DNA of 64,000 nt from NCBI GenBank assembly GCA_010094045.1, contig ML986659.1:29648-93647 (forward strand), read 5' to 3'. The position numbers were made by a program, and so were the translations under genes. Under the pieces are notes generated by a model that was given only the letters and a program-made list of their open reading frames with translations, was not told the DNA's origin and ran no database searches. The stretch is from Lojkania enalia. Its lineage: Eukaryota > Ascomycota > Dothideomycetes > Pleosporales. Numbering within the stretch: position 1 is the stretch's first letter; each line of letters begins with the position of its first letter. This document shows, piece by piece, positions 1 through 13,500 of this stretch.

Positions 1-2144
1 AACTCTACTCTATATAACTATTAGAATATCTCTATATTAGATCCTATATAGATTTAAACCCTATTAGAGTTGGGATTAAAAATATTCTATTAATCCTATT
101 ACCGTAACAGATAAATTAAATCGTAAGGACGCTTTAGCTCTAATAACTCGTATGTATACAGCCTAGGAAACTATAAAAGCTAATATTAAAAAGGCTTAGA
201 ATCGTATATAATCTATTATTAACTATTACTAGTAACTAATTAATTAGTAGATTAGTAATATAGTCTACTTAAATACTAAGAACCTTACAGTTTAGAGACT
301 AAGCCGAAAACTATCTAATTAATAGGAGGGCCCTTTTAAAGTACTAGAATAGGTTAGAAACTCGTACTATTTATAGCTACCCCTAGGGTTAAGAATATAT
401 AATATCTTCGCACTAAACCTACTATATAAGAACCTCTAGGACCCTCTACTAGAGTAAGAAGCTCTAAAACCACCCGCTATCGCTATTAAGGGGGTAGAAG
501 AGTAGGAGGTTAAGGAAATACTAGCTAATAAGCTGTATTACAAGACCCTTAAATATTGTATAAAATAGGTAGAATATAATTTTAACCCGGTCTAGTATAA
601 AGTCTTAAATTTTATAAGTTCGCCTTATAAGCTAAAAGCTTTTTATAATAAGTATCTAAATTAGTTAAAACTCCTAAGGGCCCTAACTAAATAGATTAAG
701 GTATATAAAGATAGTATAGAGAATATAGATTACCTGGTAGACGATAATATATAAGAGTTAAGTAGTAGATTTTAAAAAAAAAAACTAAAGTATAGGCCCG
801 AAATTACTCCTCTATAGAATTTAGAGGGTCTAATAGTAGGCTGTTAGATACCTCTCTAGTCCTCTTCTCCTCTACTCTCCTTTTCCTTTCTTCCTTCTAG
901 ACTCTTCTTAAACCTCCTCTACTTTATTTTTAACCGCCCGAGAGCGCTGCGATATTAGTTTAAAGGCTAGATACTAGAGCCTTTAGGGCTGAAACCTAAT
1001 AGAGCAACTTAATACCCTAGTAAAATAAAGCTACCTAGATACTAGCCGTAAGAAGGCTATCTTTCTAATTCTTTACAACCTAGGCTATAAGCACTAGACT
1101 ATAAGTAGATTCTAAAATAGCTTTAAAGGCTACCTTTTTATCCTCTTTATCCCCTACGTATTAGGCTGCTGTCTATAGTTTAAGATGGCCCTAGAAGACT
1201 AGAAACTCCTCTTTATAATAGAAGGAGATTTATAAGTGCGTTAGTAGTAAGTACCCTACTAGTATTAGATACGATTTATACGGGGTTGTACTTTTTATTT
1301 TATAAGGTATAATACTCGCATTTTTTTAATCTTAGAAACTAAAAGATAAATATTATATACTACCCGCAGGTGAGCGCGCGTATAGCCTAAAGGTAGATAA
1401 CCTAGAAGGCTTTTAAAGAAGCTTTAGGAGGCGGGCGGAGTAGTATATTAATTAATTTTTTCTATAAGGTATTAGCAATATTTTAATAATTAACGGTACT
1501 AGAGACGCGTAATAATACGTACGGAGTAGAAGTTATTGTTTAGTTAAGAAAGCTTAGTTAATAGCAACCTAGTAATATACTAAGACTAGTAAACGCTTAT
1601 TACTATACGCGACGAAATTGCAATATTAATAAACCGTTATAATAGTAGTTACTAGCTGATATATAGGTTAATTATATTTACTATAAAAACCTTACTTAAT
1701 ATTATATTAATAAACGTATCTCTATAGGTAATTATACGTATTAGTCCTTACTAGTAAATACTTCTTTAAAGAAATTTCTTTATATTAGAATCTATCTGTA
1801 ATAGCCCTAATTCCCTCCTAAACTAGTATAGATAGAGACTATCAGCCTATAAGAAGGGGGGTAGTATAATAATATAAAGAAATCGTTCCACGAAAAACTT
1901 TATATATAACCTTATCCTAAAGCTTTTTACTTATCTTATCCTACCCCTAGTTCTACCCCTTTTCCCTTCTGTATATAGTTATATACTCCCTTATAAGTAG
2001 CTTAGTAGTTCTTCTATATCCTTTTATATAAGGCTTATAGGTGTTAATAGAATTTCTAGGTCCCTAAACCCCCTATATACTCCTATATACCTCTAAGTAG
2101 ATTTATACTACATTTAGACCTATTATCTTACCTACGCTATTATA
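1..2144 (+). mobile_element. Chr-2 chromovirus copy 1 (3' part, RIP-degraded)
   Basis: 3' end of a Ty3/gypsy retrotransposon running in from the left edge. Conceptual translation across the RIP stops gives the end of the integrase (about 140-430, with a recognisable 'GPFKVLE'-type segment near 330-350), followed by a chromodomain-like tail (about 470-750). This order is typical of fungal chromoviruses. An apparently untranslated stretch of about 1.1 kb follows, then a polypurine tract (1852-1864) and an LTR. No reading frame survives. The 432-2144 segment is repeated at 2145-3855, which belongs to a second copy of the same family. The simplest reading is that copy 1 inserted into the pol gene of copy 2. 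Confidence 0.75.
1865..2144 (+). repeat. Chr-2 copy 1 3' LTR
   Basis: 280-bp sequence directly after a G-rich polypurine tract. It aligns end to end with 3577-3855. It begins TATAATAATA and ends TATTATA, consistent with TG...CA termini changed to TA by RIP. Homology between the two copies stops exactly at its right end. Confidence 0.65.
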
Positions 2145-3855
2145 AAACCCTTAAGACCCTCTATTAGGGTAAGAAGTTCTAAAACCACCTACTATTGCTA
2201 TTAAGGGGGCAGAAGAGTAGGAGGTTAAAGAAATACTAGCTAGTAAGCTATATTATAAGACTCTTAAATACTATATAAAATAGGTAGAATATAATTCTAA
2301 TCTAGTCTAGTATAAAGCCTTAAATTTTATAGGTTTATCTTATAAGCTAAAAGCTTTTTATAATAAGTATCCGAATTAGCTAGAACTCTTAAAAACTCTA
2401 ACTAAATAGATTAAGATATATAAGAATAGTATAGAGAATATAGATTATCTAGTAGACGATAATATATAAGAGTTAAGTAGTAGATTAGAAAACTAAATTA
2501 TAGGCCCGAAATTACTCCTCTATAGAATCTAGAGGATCTGATAGTAGGTTATTAAATACTTTCTTAGTTCTCTTCTCTTCTACCCTCCTTTCTCTTCCTT
2601 CCCTCTAAACTCCCCTTAAACCTCCTCTACTTTATTTTTAGCCGCTCGAGAGCGCTGTAATATTAGCTTAAAAGCTAGATACTAGAGCTTTTAAGGCTAA
2701 AACCTAATAGAGTAACTTAGTACCCTAGTAGAATAAAGCTACCTAGATACTAGCTATAAGAAAGCTATCTTTCTAACTCTTTACAACCTAGGCTATAAAC
2801 GTTAGACTATAAGTAGATTCTAAAATAGTCTCGAAAGCTACCTTTTTATTCTTCTTATCTCTAGTATATTAGGCTGCTGCTTATAGTTTAAGATAGCCCT
2901 AGAAGACTAGAAACTTCTCCTTATAATAGGAGGGAATCTATAAGTATATTAGTAGTAAATACTCTACTAGTATTAGATGCGATTTATACAGGGTTATACT
3001 TTTTATTTTATAAGGTGTAATACTTACATTTTTTTAATCTTAGAAACTAAAAGGTAAATATTATATACTGCCCGCGGGCGAGTATATATATAGTTTAAAG
3101 GTAGATAATCTAGAAGGCTTTTAAAAAGGCTCTAAAAGGTGGGTAGAGTAGTATATTAATTAATTTTTTCTATAAGACGTTAGTAATACTTTAATAATTA
3201 ATAGTTCTAGAGACGCGTAATAATATATATAGAGTAGAAGTTGTTATTTAGTTAAGAAAGCTTAATTAACAGCAACCTAATAATATATTAAGGCTGGTAA
3301 ACGCTTATTACTATATGCGACGAAATTGCAATATTAATAAACTATTATAATAGTAGTTACTAGCTAATATATAGGTTAATTATACTTACTATAAAAACCT
3401 TACTTAATATTACGTTAATATATAAATATATTTCTATAGGCAACTACATATATTAGCTCTTATTAATAAATACCTCTTTAAAGAAATTTCTTTATACTAG
3501 AACCTATTTATAATAGCCCTAATTCTCTCCCGAACTAGTATAGATAGGGACTATTAGTTTATAAGGAGGGGGGTAGTATAATAATACGAAGAAATTGTTC
3601 TATAAAAAGCTTTATATATAACCTTATCCTAAAGCTTTTTACTTATCTTATTCTACCTCTAGCTCCGCCTCTTTTCCCATCCGTATATAGTTGTATACTC
3701 TCTTATAAGTAGTTTAGTAGTTCTTCTATATCCTTTTATATAAGGCCTATAGGTGTTAATAGAATTTCTAGATCTCTAAACCCCTATATACTTCTATATA
3801 CCTTTAAGTAAATTTGTACCGTATTTAGACCTATTATCTTACTTATATTATTATA
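2145..3855 (+). mobile_element. Chr-2 chromovirus copy 2 (3' part)
   Basis: Same family as 432-2144, with the same order: integrase end and chromodomain (about 2150-2460), untranslated 3' region, polypurine tract (3562-3576) and LTR. Its left part is outside the window, beyond the inserted copy 1. Its LTR ends at 3855. The next 20 bases (3856-3875) resemble the 3' untranslated region of the minus-strand chromovirus Chr-1b, so copy 2 appears to be inserted in Chr-1b. Confidence 0.65.
3577..3855 (+). repeat. Chr-2 copy 2 3' LTR
   Basis: 279-bp LTR matching 1865-2144. It starts after the polypurine tract 3562-3576 and ends TATTATA at 3855, where similarity to copy 1 stops. Confidence 0.65.
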
Positions 3856-3969
3856 GTTATAAGTTTCTATAAATTTATTATAGTAATACTATAATACTTC
3901 TATACTTATACTACTTTTACTATAATACTTAAACTAGCTACTAGTAATAACTATTAGCTACTAGCTAGA

Positions 3970-4272
3970 TGTTATAGTAATACCGTAATACCTCTATACC
4001 TATACTACTCTTACTATAATACCCGAACTAGCTACTAGTAACAGCTATTAGCTACTAGCTGGAATATAACCGACTTATCTTAACCACGATAGAGGAAGAT
4101 TTTACTAACCCGGCTAGCCCGTATAATAGCACAGACCTAGCTTCTATAAAAACCTATATAATATAGATATCTCTATTTTTTATACAACGTTTTAATATTT
4201 ATACGTAGTATATAGTAATAGAGTTAACTACCTAAAGTGCGATTAACTAACTATATATAAGCATCTATAACA
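3970..4272 (+). repeat. Chr-1a 5' LTR
   Basis: 303 bp, beginning TGTTATAGTAA and ending TAACA. It retains the TG...CA termini that most copies in this block have lost. It matches 9599-9903. Confidence 0.85.
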
Positions 4273-4556
4273 TTATATTATATTATCTACTATTATATGC
4301 TATAGACGAGAATATACTTATTAGTATACTTAAAGAAATCTAGGGCAAGCTAGACTTTTTATAGTAGAAGAACGAGATGCTAGTAGAGGCCTTAATAACC
4401 TAGGAGAACTGCTATAAGTTAGACCTTAAAGCGATATAAAGGGAATTTAGTAGCCGCTAAATGGCTACTCCTCTACTAGCTACTAGTATATTAATAGTAA
4501 TAGAACTATTACCCACCCTTAGCCTAACTTAGCCTATAACTCTAGCTTCTAAATAG

Positions 4557-4763
4557 ATGTCTATGTTAACCTCTAATCCGTTTAAAACTATATATAACCT
4601 ATATTTCCGTTCTAACTACTTACCCGACCTTTTAATATTTTCTAGTAAATATTTAGAGCTTTTACACTTTATTAGAAAACTCTGCTATAAACTAGAAGGA
4701 AACGCTAACCGATACCTAACCAAATATACTCGCCTTCTATATATCTATTCCCGCCTAGAATAA
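4557..4763 (+). pseudogene. Chr-1a gag fragment
   Basis: 68-codon open remnant of the retrotransposon capsid gene. It contains a capsid-like stretch (FIRKLCYKLEGNANRYLTKY) typical of fungal Ty3/gypsy gag. It is open only by chance: the frame is closed on both sides by RIP-type TAG/TAA codons. It sits between the 5' LTR and the zinc knuckle at 5238. Confidence 0.7.
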
Positions 4764-5219
4764 GACCTAGTAATATTAGTTAACCTATTAATAGATAAGG
4801 GTATTAACTCTATAAACAGCTTAGTCGCCTTTTTAGAATCCACCTATAGCGACCGGAATAAGGAGACTATAGTATAGAGTAAGCTAGAGACCTTAAAATA
4901 AGGCTAAAGTAGGTTCCCTACTTACTTTACTAAATTCCGACGCCTAATTATAGATACTAAACTAAATAAGACCGGATAAATTATATATCTCCGATATTCT
5001 CTTTCTAATAAGCTCTACTGTACTATAATTAGTATTATAATACCTAGCACCCTAAACGACTACGCTAACCTAATTTCCCTATATAATACTAACCTATATT
5101 ACCTATCTAGCAACTACTATAAATAACTAAAGTATTATACTACTTACTAAAAGGACCCGAACGCTATAAAACTTAATACTTCTAGCTATACGCCTATAAG
5201 CTCTAATAAACGAGAAAAG

Positions 5220-8200
5220 CGCTACTGTAAAGGATACTATTATAAGTATAATAGTAAGAAACATATTTCGCTAGAATATAGCGCCCCTCTACTATTAATC
5301 TGTTAAGGGTCTTAGAGCTCTACTATACCCTATAGATCCTACTCTTAATCTTCTAACTAATCCTCTAACTGATCCTTGATACGCTTATTATCTTATAGAT
5401 AAGGCTATTACTCTTACTCTTAAATATAGTTAGTTTTACTAACTAAAACGTTGCTAAAAGGCCTATTCTAGAAGTAAATCGCCTCTTAGGACTACGCTTA
5501 CACTAAATCTCTATATATCTATAGAACCAGCCCCTATAGAAATAGTTATAGAACTACTAGATTCTAGCTCCTTTTTTAATCTATTAAGACTTAGTCGAGT
5601 AAAATATTAATATTCTTATTAATATTAGAGCTACTAGTTATAGCTATATTTATAGAGACCTCGTATATACCTTAAAACTCTAAAAGATATAACTTCTATA
5701 TAATTTATATCTAACTAGCTTTAATAGAGAAGTCCTTTATAAGGGGACTATCTCCTACTTAGTTATCTTAACCCTCTAACACCTAAACTATTTAGAGACA
5801 GCACGTCTTTATATAACTATACTAGGAAAATACTAGTTGATTTTAGGACAGCTATAAATATATAAGTATTATATAAACCTAGACTATAAGAATAAATAGC
5901 TGGTCTTTACTATTAACTAATACCTAACTCGATACTTATAATCTACTAGTACTACTATTTACTAATAGGCTATTTAAATAGTTATTAAAAACTGTAAACT
6001 ACCTAAATCTAATATAAAAGAAGACCTTAAAGTAATTAATTTATAACTCCTATATAGTCTAAAACTTAGGTAGTATTATTTAAAACTCCGCCTATTAAGT
6101 TATATCTAATATAATTACTAACTACCTAAAATACTATACTAGTTAAAAGAACCTAAAATTAAAACCAATCTAATCTTAGATAAAGATTATAGTTAAGAGG
6201 ACCTATTTAAACTTAAATACCTAAAGTCTATACTACAGCTAAATATATATTATATAGACGCTATACTACTAGTTTAACTCTTCTAGTAACTTAACTATAA
6301 AATCTTTACTATATTAATAGCTAATATTAATAAGGTTCTAGCCCTAAAGGTATATACTAACCCTATTACTAAAGTACCTAAAGAATACTATAACTTATTA
6401 ACTATCTTCTTATATAAGAATGTAGATAAACTGCTTAAATAATAACCGTACAATTATAAGATTAAACTAGAGAATAGTAAGTAAGCCAGCTTCGGTCTAC
6501 TTTATAGGATGTTCTAGAACGAGCTGAAGGTATTAAAGAAGTATCTTAACGAGAACTTGTCTAAGGGATTTATTAGAGTAAGCTTATTACTAGTAGCTGT
6601 ATCTATAATCTTTATAAAGAAATCTAGAAGTAGTCTTTAATTCTATATAAACTATAGAGCCCTAAACACTATTACTATTAAGAACTAATACCTAATTCTA
6701 CTAATCTAAGAAACGTTAACCTAATTTAGTAAGGTTAAATACTATATAAAACTCGATATTATTGCCGCGTTTAATAAGCTATAGATTGTTAAGGAAGATA
6801 AATAGAAGACTACCTTTTATATACGCTACGGGCTATTTAAATATCTAGTAATACCCTTTAACCTAGTTAACGCTCTAAATATATTCTAGTACTTTATAAA
6901 TAATATACTAAGACTATACTTTAATATATTCTATACTACCTATATTAACGATATCCTAATATTTAGTAAGAATCTAAAGGATTATAAGTAGTATGTCTAG
7001 CTAGTCCTTAAAGCCTTAAAAGCGAATAGTCTATAGCTTAATATAAATAAGTACGAGTTCTACTAGTTAGAAGTAACCTATCTAGGGTATATAATTATTA
7101 TAGAAGAGATCTATATAGACCTAAAGAAGGTAGAAATAATTATTAACTAGAAATACCTTAAGAATATAAAAGATATTTAAGCCTTTACAGGCTTCGCGAA
7201 CTTCTACTAATAATTTATTAGCAACTTCTTATAGAAAGTCTCCCCCTTAGTAGCCCTAACTAAGAAGAATACTTAATTTAACTAGAATAATAGCTGTTAA
7301 TATTCCTTTAACTATCTAAAGGATACTTTTATTTCTATACTAATTTTCTAATACTTTAACCCTAAACTACTAATAGTAGTAGAAGCTAATATATCTAATT
7401 TTATAACAGTCGGCGTACTATTCTAGAGAGGTGCTAATAGTAAACTAAGACCTATTACCTACTTTTCTAAGCGTATAAACCCTACTAAAGGCAACTATAA
7501 GATATATAATAAGGAACTGCTCGCGATTATCTAATGTTTTAAGTAATAGAGGCCTAAATTAGAAGGCGTAGTATTCCCTATAGAAGTACTAAGCAATTAT
7601 AAGAACTTATAGTATTTTACAACAACAAAGCAGCTAAACTACTAATAAGCCTATTAGTTAGAATATTTATTAAGGTTCAACTTTAGTATTATATACTAAC
7701 CTAGAAAACTTGGAGAGAAGCCTAATATCTTAACTTAAAGGTTATAGGACGAGCTTCTATAAGAAGAGGCTTGTAGAGGTTATTAATAGATATTACTTCG
7801 TTCTAAACTATTTTAATAGATAGAAGTAGGCTAATTAATTATAGAGAATATCGACGAAGAATACCCGAATAATAATCTAATCTAAGATACCCTAAAGCTA
7901 TTAAGAAAAGGAGCCCGTCGATTTAAGCTTCTAACTCTAGCTAATTATAAAGAGTATAACAACTAACTATACTACTAAAATCGACTTATAGTACTAGACT
8001 ATAATAAGCTGAAGCTTAAGCTGCTATAAGCTGTTTATAACTTACTATCTAGCAGATACCCTAGTTGAAAAAAAGACCTTAGAACTACTCTAGCGCGAGT
8101 ACTATTAGTTAAAGATATTTAACTCGGTACGATAATATATAGGCTGTTATTATATATACCGAAGAAGTAAAACTTTTAGAGAGAAGTATTATAGATTATT

Positions 8201-9320
8201 AAAACTATTGCCTATACCTAAATAAAGGTTTTAAAATATTTCTATAAACTTTATAACCGATCTATTAGAATTAGAAGGTTGTACAAATATTATAGTAGTA
8301 GTTAATAGGCTTAGTAAGTACAGATACCTAATACTATATATAAGAATTAAAGTTCCTAATATTATTTAACTATTCTATTACTATATATAGGTTTACTATA
8401 GACTACTATATACTATTACGTCCGACTATAAAATATAGTTTATCTCTACCTTCTACTAAAAACTCTATAAATAGCTATAAATTAATATATATATATTAAC
8501 TAGCTTCTATTTAGAAACTGATAGTTAGATAGAGAACGCTAATATAGTAATAGAACAAGTTCTCTAAGCCTATACTAGCTATAAATAAGATAATTAGATT
8601 AAATAGCTGCTAATAGTATAGTTTAAAGCGAACAATATAGTATCTAAATTAATAAAAGTCTCCCCGTTTCTAGCCTACTTTAGCTAGCATCCTTAAATAG
8701 GCTTCGAGCTGCTTATAGAAATCTATTAACCGCTAAAATAGTCTCTAATAGCTTAGAAAGCTAATAGACTAGTTAATAAGATAAAGGATATTATAGAGTA
8801 TATTAGAGAAGAACTTACCTAGGTATAAGCGTTCTAATAAGAGTATGCTAACCGCAAGCGCGTACCAGCCTCTAACTACTAGATTAGTAATCTAGTCTAG
8901 CTAGACGCTAGAAATATACGCATACGAAGACCGTTAAAAAAGTTTAACTAGAAGAATATAGGCTTCTATAAGGTTATTGTAAAGGTATTCTTATATACTT
9001 ATAGATTAAAGTTACCCGAATTAGTTAAAATACATTCTATATTCTATATATCGCTATTATAGCTAGTACCTAAGTCGTCTAACTACTTGTCTAGTTAATA
9101 AGTATACAACCCTAAATCTATTAAAATTAATAGAGAACTGGAATACCGCGTTAAGTAAATAGAAGACCTCTACTATAACTAATAGAGATACTAGCACAAA
9201 TACCTAGTTAAGTAGACTAGCTATTACAACCTAGAATAGTACCCAGCTAGTAACTTTGCTAAGATAACTACCGTAGAAGATTACTACGCTAGAAACCCGA
9301 ATAAATAAGACCTAAATATA
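5220..9320 (+). pseudogene. Chr-1a gag end and pol (zinc knuckle, RT, RNase H, integrase, chromodomain)
   Basis: Conceptual translation, ignoring stops, gives pol domains in normal Ty3 order. The C-x2-C-x4-H-x4-C zinc knuckle at 5238-5279 keeps its His, but all three Cys codons read TAT (Tyr), as expected from TGT to TAT changes. The second catalytic Asp pair of RT reads N-D (AAC GAT) at 6947-6952. The chromodomain near 9140-9310 ends with a recognisable 'EDYYARNPN' stretch. In functional relatives this domain directs integration to heterochromatin. No product is expected. Confidence 0.85.
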
Positions 9321-9598
9321 ATATTACGTCTAGATTCTTAATTAAGTATTAGAGTCTAATTTAAGTATATTTTTAGACGCCTGTAATAATACTACTATTA
9401 ATCCCTAGTATAGTACTACTATATAAACTAAACCAACCTAATCTCTAGTATAGTACTACTATACGATAATAACCGATTATGCTAATATACCTACAACCTT
9501 AACTAATACTAGTATTAATAACTACTACTTAATTATAAATAACTTAAATATAATATAAAGACCTAACTCGTAGAAGTTTATAATTAAAAGGAGAGTAC

Positions 9599-9903
9599 TA
9601 TTACGGTAATATTATAATACCTCTATACCTATACTACTCTTACTATAATACCTAAACTAGCTGCTAGCGATAGCTGTTAGCTGTTAGCTAGAATATAACC
9701 GACTTATTTTAACTATAATAGAGGAAGGTTTTACCAACCCAGCTAGCCTGTATAGTAGTATAGACCTAACCTCTATAAAAACCTATATAATATAGATATC
9801 TCTATTTTTTACGCAACGTTTTAATATTTATATATAGTATATAGTAATAGAGTTAACTATTTAAAGTGCGATTAACTAACTGCGTGTAAGCGTCCGTAAT
9901 ACT
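9599..9903 (+). repeat. Chr-1a 3' LTR
   Basis: 305 bp, directly after the polypurine tract (9586-9595). It matches 3970-4272, with C-to-T and G-to-A differences. It is followed by the target duplication CTAGA at 9904. Confidence 0.85.
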
Positions 9904-10115
9904 AGAATATAACCGACTTATTATAACTATAATAGAAAAAGGTTTTACTAACCTAGCTAGCCTATATAGTAGTATAGACCTAGCCTCTATAAAAACCTAT
10001 ATAATATAAATATTTCTATTCTTTATATAATATTTTAATATTTATATATAATATATAGTAATAGAGTTAACTATTTAAAATATAATTAACTAACTATATA
10101 TAAGTATCTATAATA

Positions 10116-10201
10116 AAGTTAAATCTTTATATTATATTTAGGTTATTTATAATTAAATAGTAGTTATTAATATTAGTATTAGTTAAGATTATAAATATAT
10201 T
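10116..10201 (-). mobile_element. Chr-1b 3' untranslated fragment
   Basis: The reverse complement of 10116-10201 matches the 3' untranslated region of Chr-1a (about 9490-9575). It is therefore a piece of the minus-strand Chr-1b stranded between two insertions, the solo LTR ending at 10115 and Cop-C starting at 10202. The last five bases (ATATT) are the Cop-C target duplication. Confidence 0.75.
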
Positions 10202-10455
10202 TATCTAAATAGTAAATATTATATAGAGTTAAAGTATATATTATATAATTAAGATATATAATATAGTATATACGCTTAAACTAAGTATATATCCTATATA
10301 GCTCCTTTAACTAGATATATAATACCTAATATTAATTAATAAAATAGTTACTTACCTACCTTACTACTCCCATATGCTATATATACTATATAATACTATA
10401 TTCTACCCTATATTACCTTACTAATACTAAGCTAGCTAATAGAATCTATTCTATA
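10202..10455 (+). repeat. Cop-C 5' LTR
   Basis: 254 bp, aligned over its full length with 31050-31303. It begins TATCTAAATAG and ends CTATTCTATA. ATATT lies directly upstream. Confidence 0.8.
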
Positions 10456-10529
10456 CTAATTAGTAGTTAAACTTTTAACAGTAAATTAGTAAGAGTAAAA
10501 ACGGAGTTAAATATATAGTAGCTATTATA

Positions 10530-13500
10530 TAACGTATTTTATAAACGAGTCGCCTATCTAAGTAAGTTACTTACCTTATTAGCTATCTCTATATTTAGAA
10601 GCGTATATTATAATAACGTCTACAGGTATTACTATAATAATTTAATAGGGGATAGATATACTATTTATCTACTACTATATAAGTTCTAGTATTATATCTA
10701 AGCTTGCTATAGCAGCTGCAGCACTTCTAGTATAGTATACCTATTCTTCTATACTTCCTACCTACGCGTATTTTATCTTCTAGCTACTTATCTACCTCCT
10801 TTTAAGCAGCTATCTCAGCAGCTTCAGCCTTAGTAAGGCTACCTTACTTCTATAGAACCTTTTTTAATCGCTTTTTACGCTGTAATAGAGCCTTATTTAC
10901 TTCTTAAAGCTAACTAATCTAACGCTAAAATAGTATATATAAATAAGCTATTTATATAGTATCTTTAGTAAGTAAATTAAGAGAATTATTAATTATAGTA
11001 GGTAAGCTATTCTAATACCTAGTAATACGGTCTTAAATTAGCATTATTTAAGACTCTAGTTTAACAGTATTAGTTAGTATTTTTAACTCCTAGAGGCAAC
11101 TAGCTGCTAGTAGTAGTAATAGAGTATAAAGCTTAATATTAAGCTTTAATAGTACTATATTAGAATTATATAGTATTAGACTAGTACCTCGAAAGTTTAC
11201 GTATATATTAGCCTTAGTAATAGAGTACTAATATACTATATAAAAGGTTGGTAGAAAGTTAAGCTTTATAATATAGTAGATACTAGTTTATATAAGCTTA
11301 TCAATCTTACACCTATATACTTTCTTTAATAGCGAGAAGTAGCCTATATCTAGAAGCTATAGTAGATATAATAAATATGCTGGTATATATAATAGAATAA
11401 TATCCTTCTCTTTATAGAGTAGCTAAAACTTAGTAGACCTATAGCTCTTATAGCTATTAATAACTAGTAGATAATAAGCGTCTATTATATACTACCTTAT
11501 ATACTAATTAAAACGCTCTAACTATTTAATCGCGAGCTTATTATTTATCTATCTACTATTATTTAGCGCGATTACTCTTCTAGGTAGTATATTATCGCCC
11601 TAATACTATATAGAGAGGTGCTGCTTACTAGTAAAGATGATAAATAGTAGGATAGTATTACCGCGAGTACTAATAGCCTAAATAACTATTATCTACTTAT
11701 AATTATCTAGCTGCAGTAATTCTAGTCGACTAGCTAATAGCTTAGTACTAGTAACTATCTTACTAGTAGATATAATACCTATTTAGAAGTCTATCTCGTT
11801 AAAATTATAAATATTATTATTAGTAATAATATATAGTATAAGCGAGCTAATTACCTAAATAAGCTAATTATAATACTAAGACCATACTAAAATTGCGACT
11901 ACTTTTCGCAAAATATTATACTTTCTTATATTCTATTATACTATATAGTATAGTAGCCTATTCTTCTATATCTATAGTATTATTTTTATACGTCTACGAG
12001 TTATATCTAGCCTCGCCGTACTACCTATAGTACCTTTAAGTTGGCTGGTCTCTATTAACGCGCGCCTTCTTTCTACTCTTCTTCCTATTAGTATAAGCGC
12101 TAAAATCTTTTAGAGTAGTTAATTAAGCGCCTTCTTTAATCGTTAGATTACCTTCCTTCTATATATACTTTCTTTTATACAATCAACGTTATATAGCAGC
12201 CTTATTAGCTACTTAAAACTTAGTAACCTAAGCGTATAATAGTACGTTTTTATATATTATATATGTAGTACCCTTTATAAACTATTTAAACGCCTCTACT
12301 ATTAAAGTAGATAAGCTATTTAAGTACTTTTAAACTCTTAATCGAACGTACGTAGATTAAGACCTAAATTTAATAGAATTACTTAGTATTTTTAATTCCT
12401 AAGAGGTATCTTTAACTATAAGAGGTATTAGTATATATAGTTAAATTTCGAGCTTTAATAGTACTATATTTAAATTAAATAGAACTAGACTAGTACCTTA
12501 AAAACTATTTAGGATATTACTCTTTATAATTGCTACGTTAAAAGCTACTTTAAAGTAGGGTAAGAACTCGATTTTCGTAATGTAGTTAATATAACTATAT
12601 ATCAGCTACTCGACTTAGCGCCTATACGCAGTCTTTAAAGGTGAGAAATAACCTATATTTAATAGTTATAGTAGGTGTAATAAATATAGAGGTATATAGA
12701 GAGTAATAATATTCTTTTCCTTATAGAGCTACCTAAATTCAAGCGAGTTATAGCTCTTATAGCCGTCGAGAATTAGTAATTAATATATACTAATAGTATA
12801 ATCCTTTATATACGTATTAAAGTGCTTTAACTACTTAATACTAATATTATTTATCGTCTAGCTGTTATTAGTAACCTATATAGCCCAGGTTAGTAGAATA
12901 TTATCTTCTTTATATTATATAGAGAGGTAGTAGATACCTATAAAGATAATAAAAGATAGTATTATTTATCCTATCGCGTTAATGCCTTAAATAACTATAG
13001 TCTACTTATAATTACCTAGCTAGAGCTACTTTAGTTAATTCCGTCTCTTAGAACTAGTAACTACTACTTCTATTAATATTACGTCTATTATAAAGCCTAA
13101 TTTATTAAAATTATATATATCTTTATTAATAATACTATACTTAGCCTTTATATTCTATATAAGGTAGAATCAGCCTCTTATAACCTTAGGATCCTTGTAT
13201 TTAGCTTTTAAATAGTTGTACTTTTAATTAAATTTAACCTTAAGCTTAGGCGTATATTTAATAAAGTTCTCTATCTAATTCTTTCTAACCTAGCTAGTAG
13301 AGCGTATAGCTAGCAGTAAATTAGCTATATCTTAAATAGCAGTAAGTTGCGGCGGAAATTCTCTTATATCTAGATCTAGTATATGCTAAATAATTACCCA
13401 CTCCTTAATCTTACTAAACTTTATTAAACTAGGCCGGTAATCGCGTTATAGAGCTATTTCTTACTTTTATATACTAAGTATACTTTAAGAGATATTATAG

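Larger units (their letters stand above)
3970..9903 (+). mobile_element. Chr-1a full-length chromovirus (Ty3/gypsy), RIP-inactivated
   Basis: 5.9-kb element with two LTRs of about 304 bp and a perfect target duplication CTAGA (3965-3969 and 9904-9908). Reading through the RIP stops, the order is: gag (about 4350-5300; the longest surviving open piece is 4557-4763), a zinc knuckle (5238-5279), a protease region (about 5560-5900), reverse transcriptase (about 6430-7100, with the YxDD box read as YIND at 6941), RNase H (about 7180-7720), integrase (about 7900-8950) and a chromodomain (about 9140-9310). A polypurine tract lies at 9586-9595. Stops occur every few codons, so it is non-autonomous and dead. 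Confidence 0.9.
3876..10115 (+). repeat. Solo LTR of the Chr-1 family, split by Chr-1a
   Basis: The two halves, 3876-3969 and 9904-10115, form one LTR of about 305 bp of the same family as the LTRs of Chr-1a, which sits inside it. Flanking pentamers are AAATT (3871-3875) and AAGTT (10116-10120), a target duplication differing by one G-to-A transition. The sequence on both sides is 3' untranslated DNA of the minus-strand Chr-1b. Confidence 0.75.
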
